A program made the translations under genes and the position numbers. This document shows, in pieces, positions 59,312-64,000 of a stretch of 64,000 nt of DNA (the stretch's first letter is position 1; every line of letters starts with the position of its first letter). The stretch comes from Conexibacter woesei Iso977N. GTDB lineage: Bacteria > Actinomycetota > Thermoleophilia > Solirubrobacterales > Solirubrobacteraceae. The stretch is taken from positions 372,001-436,000 of the forward strand of contig NZ_AUKG01000001.1 in NCBI RefSeq assembly GCF_000424625.1, written 5' to 3'. The notes under the pieces were generated by a model. The model did no database searches, was not told the origin of the DNA, and was given only the letters and a program-made list of their open reading frames with translations.

Positions 59312-60173
59312 CGCCGTCGTCGTCGTCCAGAACGCCCAGGCGCCCCTCGCAGACGCCGATCGCGTCCGGCGACGCGTCGACGAGCACGTAGCGGCGCCCC
59401 AGGGCGGCGGCCGCCGCGCCGAGCGTCCCGGAGCCGGCGAAGAAGTCCAGGCACCAGCCGTCCGGCCGTGACGACGCCGCGACGATCCGCTTCAGCACGC
59501 CGAGCGGCTTCTGCGTCGGGTAGCCGGTGCGCTCGGCGCCGTTGGTCGTGACGATCGTGTGCCACCAGACGTCGGTCGGCCGCTTGCCGCGCTCGCGCTG
59601 CTCGGGCGTGACGAGGCCGGGCGACATGTAGGGCTCGCGGTCGACCTCGGCGTCGTCGAACCAGTACGCGGCCGGGTCCTTGACGTAGACGAGGATCACG
59701 TCGTGCTTGGCGGGCCAGCGCCGGCGCGGCTTGGCGCCGTAGTCATAGGCCCAGATCAGCTCGTTGAGGAACGCGTCGCGGCCGAAGATGGTGTCCAACA
59801 GCACCTTGACGTAGTGCGACTCGCGCGGGTCGAGGTGGACGTAGAGCGTCCCGTGGTCGGCGAGCAGCCGCCATGCCTCGCGCAGCCGCGGCTCGAGGTA
59901 GGCGGGCAGGTCGTCGAACGCGTCGGCGTAGGCCATCGAGCCGACCGCCTCGGTCCGGTAGCGGCGCCCGCCGAATCCGGTGCGCGTCCCGTTCTCGGCG
60001 TCGGCGACCACCCTCAGCGTCGTCCGGACCTGCCGGCGCCCGGTGTTGAACGGCGGGTCGATGTAGACGACGTCGAACGCGCCGTCGGGCAGCAGCGGCA
60101 GGACCGACAGGTTCTCGCCCTCGATCACGAGGTCGTCGTCCAGCGTCAACCGGTCGGATGTGACATGTCGCAC
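59277..60173 (-). CDS. Orphan site-specific DNA methyltransferase (beta class)
   Basis: The protein of about 298 residues has motif IV DPPFNTGRR at 39-47 before motif I CLDFFAGSGTLGAAA near 243, the order of beta-class amino-methyltransferases that make N6-methyladenine or N4-methylcytosine. Its target motif cannot be read from sequence. The start is taken as GTG 60173 (VRHVTSDRL); in-frame GTG codons lie a little upstream. There is no restriction endonuclease next to it, so it appears orphan and could have a regulatory role. It is divergent from a transglycosylase gene and overlaps the sortase gene tail to tail. Confidence 0.85.
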   Translation of the reverse strand: MRHVTSDRLTLDDDLVIEGENLSVLPLLPDGAFDVVYIDPPFNTGRRQVRTTLRVVADAENGTRTGFGGRRYRTEAVGSMAYADAFDDLPAYLEPRLREAWRLLADHGTLYVHLDPRESHYVKVLLDTIFGRDAFLNELIWAYDYGAKPRRRWPAKHDVILVYVKDPAAYWFDDAEVDREPYMSPGLVTPEQRERGKRPTDVWWHTIVTTNGAERTGYPTQKPLGVLKRIVAASSRPDGWCLDFFAGSGTLGAAAAALGRRYVLVDASPDAIGVCEGRLGVLDDDDGATPASSSSASP

Positions 60174-60212
60174 GACGCGCACGGCCCGCGAGTCTGGCAC
60201 GGTGTCGGGACG

Positions 60213-61601
60213 ATGCGACAACGCACCATCCAACGGCGGCGCCTCGCGGCGCTGCTGGTGGCGGTCGTCGTCGTGGCGGGGGTCGTGGTGGTCCTGCTCG
60301 GGCGCGGTGGCGAGTCGAGCGGGCCGCGGCGGCTGGCGCCCGGCGCCGGGACCACCGACGCCACGCGTGACCCCTTCGGCTACGACGCCAGGCACCAGGC
60401 CGACTTCGAGACCGCCGCCGCGGCGGGCCTCAGCCACCCCCTGTACGACAAGTCGCCGGGCGGCGCCTACGCGACCGCGCAGCGCGTCGCGCGCTTCCGG
60501 CCCGTGATCGAGGACGTCGCCAGGCGCGCCCACCAGGACGCCAACACGCTGGAGGCGATCGTCTTCCTGGAGTCCGCGGGGCGCAGCGACGCGATGGCGT
60601 CCGACGACCTCAACAGCGCCGTCGGGCTGACGCAGATCCTGGCCCAGACGGCGACCGGGTTGTTGGGGTTGAAGGTCGACGTGGCCAAGTCCACCAGGTT
60701 GACCCAGCAGATCGGGCGCTCGCAGTCGTTCAAGCACATCGCCCAGCTGAAGCGGCGGCGCGCCCAGGTCGACCAGCGCTTCGACGCCCACCAGGCGCTG
60801 ATGGCGACCACGCGCTACCTGGAGTTCGCCCAAGACAACCTGCACGGGCGCGCCGACCTGGCGGTCGAGAGCTACCACATGGGCGTCGGCAACCTGCAGC
60901 GCGCGCTCAAGGCCTATGGGAACTCCGACATCCCGTACGCCCAGCTGTTCTTCGACTCCACCCCGGCGCGCCACGCGGCGGCGTGGAAGGTGCTGAGCAG
61001 CCTCGGCGACGACTCCTCCACCTACCTGTGGCGGATCGGCGCGGCCAAGGACATCATGAAGCTCTACCGCGACGACCCGGCCAAGCTGAAGGCGCAGGCC
61101 GCGCTGCAGGACTCGCCCGGCGGCGAGCGCGTCCTGCGCCCGCAGTCGACCTCCACCGCGTTCGCGAACGCCGACGCGCTGAGGACCGACGCGCTCGTGC
61201 AGCTGACCGGCGCCGCCCTGCGGCCGAGCGCCGCGCTGGCCAGGGCGCCCACCGGCCAGGACGCGCTGCGCCCCGACGCACTGCGCCTGCTGCGCTACCT
61301 CGCGCTCGGCGTGCGCGGGTTCTCGAGGACCGCGCCGGTCGTCGTGACGTCCGCGGCGCGCTCCGTGGCGCAGGAGGACCGCGACACCCGCGGCGCGTTC
61401 GGGACCGCCGAGGCAGCGCCGTCGACCCACACGACCGGCTTCGCCTTCGACCTGTCGCGCGCCTACCGCTCCGACGCCCAGGCTCAGGCGCTCCAGTTCT
61501 GGCTGGACCGCCTGACCGCGCTGAACGTGATCGCCTGGACGCGCGAGGCCGACGTGATCCATGTCACCGTCGGCCCGCGCGCAGCCAGGCTGTCGCAGTA
61601 G
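60213..61601 (+). CDS. Lytic transglycosylase fused to M15-like peptidase fold
   Basis: The 462-residue protein has a membrane anchor near the N-terminus (LAALLVAVVVVAGVVVVLL). A transglycosylase-type domain follows, with VIEDVARRAHQDANTLEAIVFLESAGRSDAMASDD and AVGLTQILAQTATG, where the Glu in FLESAGR is the catalytic candidate, and SYHMGVGNLQRAL. The C-terminal 130 residues carry VVTSAARSVAQEDRDT, STHTTGFAFDLSRAY and VIHVTVGP, spaced as in M15/VanY-like zinc peptidases (His, Asp, His). It would cut glycan and possibly stem peptides of peptidoglycan outside the membrane. Confidence 0.8.
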   Translation: MRQRTIQRRRLAALLVAVVVVAGVVVVLLGRGGESSGPRRLAPGAGTTDATRDPFGYDARHQADFETAAAAGLSHPLYDKSPGGAYATAQRVARFRPVIEDVARRAHQDANTLEAIVFLESAGRSDAMASDDLNSAVGLTQILAQTATGLLGLKVDVAKSTRLTQQIGRSQSFKHIAQLKRRRAQVDQRFDAHQALMATTRYLEFAQDNLHGRADLAVESYHMGVGNLQRALKAYGNSDIPYAQLFFDSTPARHAAAWKVLSSLGDDSSTYLWRIGAAKDIMKLYRDDPAKLKAQAALQDSPGGERVLRPQSTSTAFANADALRTDALVQLTGAALRPSAALARAPTGQDALRPDALRLLRYLALGVRGFSRTAPVVVTSAARSVAQEDRDTRGAFGTAEAAPSTHTTGFAFDLSRAYRSDAQAQALQFWLDRLTALNVIAWTREADVIHVTVGPRAARLSQ

Positions 61602-61610
61602 CGAGGAGTC

Positions 61611-63638
61611 CTACGAGTTGGTGGCGGCGAGGAGGTCCTTCGCCGTCTGCGCCACGTTCTCGCCGGTGATCCCGAGCTTCTCCAGGACCTCGGGGCCCGG
61701 CGCGGAGGCGCCGAAGCGGTCGACGCCGACCGAGCGGTCGACCCAGCGCTCCCAGCCCATCGTCACCGCGGCCTCGACCGAGACCTTCGGCAGCGTCGGC
61801 GGCAGCACGTCGTCGCGGTAGCTGTCGTCCTGGTCGGCGAACAGCTCCCACGACGGGAGCGAGACGACGCGCGCGCCGATGCCCTGTCCGGCCAGGATCC
61901 TCTGCGCCTCGATCGCCGTGTGGACCTCGGCGCCGGTGCCGACGAGCACGACCTGCTCGTCGCCGGACGCGGGCGAGACCACGTAGCCGCCGCGGCCGAC
62001 GCCGTCGAAGTCGATGTCGAGGATCGGCAGGTCCTGGCGCGACAGCGCCATCAGCGCCGGGCCCTCGAGGTCCTCGAGGATCACGCGCCACGCCTCGGCG
62101 GTCTCGTTGGCGTCGGCGGGCCGCAGCACGACGAGGCCCGGGATCGCACGCAGCGCGGCGAGGTGCTCGACCGGCTGATGGGTCGGGCCGTCGGCGCCGA
62201 GGGCGATCGAGTCGTGCGTGTAGACCCACGCGACGCGCAGACCGGTCAGCGCGCTCAACCGGATCGAGCCGCGCATGTAGTCGGAGAACTGCAGGAACGT
62301 CGAGCCGTACGGGCGCAGGATGCCGCCGTGGGCCGCGAGGCCGTTGACCGCGCCGCCCATGCCGTGCTCGCGCACGCCCCAGTAGACGTTGCGGCCCGCG
62401 TGGCCGCGCGAGAAGCGCTCGTCCTCACCCGGGAACTCGGTCTTGGTCGACTCCGACAGGTCGGCCGCACCGCCGACCATCGTCGGGACGAACGGCGCCA
62501 TCGCGGCCATCGCCTTCTGGCCGGCGACGCGCGTGGCGAGCTGCTCCTTGCCGCCCCAGTCGACCGAGCGCAGGACGTCCTTCAGGCCCGGCAGCGGCTT
62601 GCCGCCGTACGAGCCGCCCTCCCACGCGAGGTCCCACGCCTTGCCGTCCTCGGCGTTGTCGCCCTTCCACGCGTCCAGGCGCTCCTGCCACTCGGCCTGC
62701 AGCGCGGCACCGCGCTCGGCGTTCTTGGCGTACTCCTCGTAGACGCCGTCCGGGACCAGGAAGTGGGCGTCGGGATCCCAGCCCATGACCTCCTTGGTCG
62801 CGCGGACCTCGTCCTCGCCGAGCGCCGCGCCGTGGGCCTTCGACGTGCCCTGCTTGTTGGGCGACGGGTAGCCGATGATCGACTTGACGACGATCAGCGA
62901 CGGCTTGTCGGTCTGCCGCTGGCCCTCCCTGATCGCGGACTCCAGCGCGACCAGGTCGTTGGCGTCGTGGACCTCCAGGACGTGCCAGCCGTAGGCCTCG
63001 AAGCGCTGCGGCACGTTCTCGACGTCGAAGCTCAGGGACGTCGGGCCGTCGAGCGAGATCGAGTTGTCGTCGTAGAGGTAGACGAGCTTGCCGAGGCCGT
63101 ACTGGCCGGCGATCGACGCGGCCTCGGAGGCGACGCCCTCCATCAGGTCGCCGTCGGAGACGATCGCGTAGATGAAGTGGTCCATCACGTCGGACCCGTA
63201 CTTCTCGCGCAGGAACTCCTCGGCGAGCGCCATGCCGACGCCGTTGGCGAAGCCCTGGCCGAGCGGGCCGGTGGTGACCTCGACGCCCGGCGTGACGTGG
63301 ACGCGGTCGCGCTCCGGGTGACCTGGGGTCAGCGAGCCCCACTCGCGGAACTGCTTGAGCTCGTCCATCGGCAGGTCGTATCCGGCGAGATGCAGCGAGC
63401 TGTAGAGCAGCATCGAGCCATGACCCGCGGACAGGACGAAGCGGTCGCGGTCCGGCCAGTCCGGGTCCTTGGGGTTGTGGCGCATGACCCTCGCGTACAG
63501 GACGTACGCAGCAGGAGCCATGCCCATCGGGAGGCCCGGATGGCCGTTGTTCGCCTTCTGGATGGCGTCCATCGACAGCGTCCGGATCGTGTCGACGGCC
63601 AGCTGATCGATCGAAGTTGAGGAGGTGGCGGCTTCCAT
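61611..63638 (-). CDS. tkt: Transketolase
   Basis: The 675-residue protein starts [20 protein letters not shown] and carries the thiamine diphosphate elements [41 protein letters not shown] and the GDG motif [18 protein letters not shown]. The second half has [34 protein letters not shown] and [21 protein letters not shown]. It transfers two-carbon units in the pentose phosphate and related pathways in the cytosol. The length is normal. The ATG at 63638 is preferred; an AGG sequence lies about nine bases before it. A short hairpin follows the upstream SDR gene on the same strand. Confidence 0.96.
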   Translation of the reverse strand: MEAATSSTSIDQLAVDTIRTLSMDAIQKANNGHPGLPMGMAPAAYVLYARVMRHNPKDPDWPDRDRFVLSAGHGSMLLYSSLHLAGYDLPMDELKQFREWGSLTPGHPERDRVHVTPGVEVTTGPLGQGFANGVGMALAEEFLREKYGSDVMDHFIYAIVSDGDLMEGVASEAASIAGQYGLGKLVYLYDDNSISLDGPTSLSFDVENVPQRFEAYGWHVLEVHDANDLVALESAIREGQRQTDKPSLIVVKSIIGYPSPNKQGTSKAHGAALGEDEVRATKEVMGWDPDAHFLVPDGVYEEYAKNAERGAALQAEWQERLDAWKGDNAEDGKAWDLAWEGGSYGGKPLPGLKDVLRSVDWGGKEQLATRVAGQKAMAAMAPFVPTMVGGAADLSESTKTEFPGEDERFSRGHAGRNVYWGVREHGMGGAVNGLAAHGGILRPYGSTFLQFSDYMRGSIRLSALTGLRVAWVYTHDSIALGADGPTHQPVEHLAALRAIPGLVVLRPADANETAEAWRVILEDLEGPALMALSRQDLPILDIDFDGVGRGGYVVSPASGDEQVVLVGTGAEVHTAIEAQRILAGQGIGARVVSLPSWELFADQDDSYRDDVLPPTLPKVSVEAAVTMGWERWVDRSVGVDRFGASAPGPEVLEKLGITGENVAQTAKDLLAATNS

Positions 63639-63668
63639 GCAGGACAACCTACCCCCCGCGCGGCCCCG

Positions 63669-64000
63669 TTACGGGGTCAACTGCCTGGTTGGGTCACCGG
63701 CCTCGAGCGCCGGATCGGAGTGCGAGGCGCGCAGCTCGTAGGCCGCGCGCTTGCCCGGGTCGATCTGGGCGAGCACCTGGTCGGCCTTCAGCGCGCGGCT
63801 GAGTCCCTCGCGGCCGGAGCGCGGGAGCAGGTTCATCACCTTGGTGATGCCCGCGACCGAGCGCGGCACGAAGACGTCGAAGCGCGCCTCCTTGAGCGCG
63901 GCGACGATCTCGTCGGCGACGTCGGACGGCTCGACCTGCTTGACGCCGCGCGTCGGCGTCAGGCCGCTGGCCAGCTCGGTGTTGACGACGACCGGCATGA
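63669..64000 (-). CDS. C-terminal part of a short-chain dehydrogenase (5' end off window)
   Basis: Only the last 110 or so residues are visible: VVVNTELASGLTPTRGVKQVEPSDVADEIVAALKEARFDVFVPRSVAGITKVMNLLPR and a polar tail. The VNTELASG block and the following helix are typical of the SDR C-terminal segment, with the substrate-binding region upstream lost. The frame is open to the right edge, and the stop is TAA at 63671-63669, in the loop of a short GC hairpin. The M at 63998 is internal. Confidence 0.72.
   Translation of the reverse strand, partial: MPVVVNTELASGLTPTRGVKQVEPSDVADEIVAALKEARFDVFVPRSVAGITKVMNLLPRSGREGLSRALKADQVLAQIDPGKRAAYELRASHSDPALEAGDPTRQLTP

Noticed and set aside
63655-63680. 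Strong terminator after the truncated SDR gene
   Set aside because: Only a five- to six-bp stem (CCCCG around TTA) is present; it may help termination but is too short to call with confidence.

Overview
The window is very GC-rich, gene-dense DNA whose content fits a Gram-positive actinobacterium, most likely of the Solirubrobacterales/Thermoleophilia type. The indications are F420-type enzymes, a class E sortase next to an LAxTG substrate, delta-60 repeat and PKD secreted proteins, an arylsulfotransferase-family secreted protein, a polymerase domain of LigD, and many TetR, VOC and SDR genes. The taxonomic call is inference from gene content and codon use; there is no rRNA or marker gene to confirm it. 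I see no tRNA, rRNA, CRISPR array or classical insertion sequence.

Layout. 1-6.8 kb: a truncated F420/NADP reductase-like gene, a tiny hydrophobic protein, a Crp-type regulator, two membrane proteins, an OmpR-type two-component system, a PPOX-fold oxidoreductase and a lipoprotein. 6.8-11.4 kb: a methyltransferase, a secreted PPC-type protein, and a divergent TetR/DHA2 efflux pair. 11.4-19.5 kb: a giant secreted delta-60/PKD protein, a STAND-like ATPase and two secreted proteins of unknown role. 19.5-28 kb: small-molecule enzymes (two metallo-beta-lactamase-fold proteins, two VOC proteins, a RibD-like reductase, an SDR), an ASST-family protein, a CapA-type protein and a DUF2867-tetR operon. 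28.0-29.5 kb: a low-GC insertion (below). 29.5-37.4 kb: a large LuxR ATPase regulator, a secreted protein, an SDR, a TetR-controlled NAD-epimerase, exonuclease III and a LigD-type polymerase. 37.4-45.5 kb: one 2,681-residue secreted RHS/YD-repeat protein. 45.7-55.5 kb: a Tat-exported Dyp peroxidase, a RibD-like reductase, a large SF1 helicase, a hydrolase, an MFS exporter, a DsbA-fold protein and an ABC exporter. 55.5-64 kb: a CdaR-type regulator, a saccharopine dehydrogenase-like protein, an LAxTG protein with its sortase, an orphan DNA methyltransferase, a transglycosylase/M15-like fusion, transketolase and a truncated SDR.

The most unusual item is a 1,410-bp block (28042-29451) of clearly lower GC, bracketed by a perfect 35-bp direct repeat (28007-28041 and 29452-29486). 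The repeat is the junction of two convergent genes, so removing the block plus one repeat restores a tail-to-tail tetR/luxR junction with overlapping stop codons. Its only gene encodes a protein with an N-terminal sigma-region-4-like HTH, two repeats resembling homing-endonuclease-associated repeats, and a C-terminal PD-(D/E)xK-like nuclease core. It looks like a minimal, self-contained nuclease-based mobile element.

Regulatory architecture is legible in several places: paired operators between a tetR and an epimerase, an operator over the start of a DUF2867-tetR operon, an 11-bp tandem repeat before an ompR-type gene, and a consensus promoter before the efflux pump. Start codons embedded in GC-rich dyads recur. 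Intergenic gaps are short (largest about 175 bp, 45511-45686; next 57840-57982, 807-933 and 34749-34861), so no gene-free stretch exceeds 300 bp.
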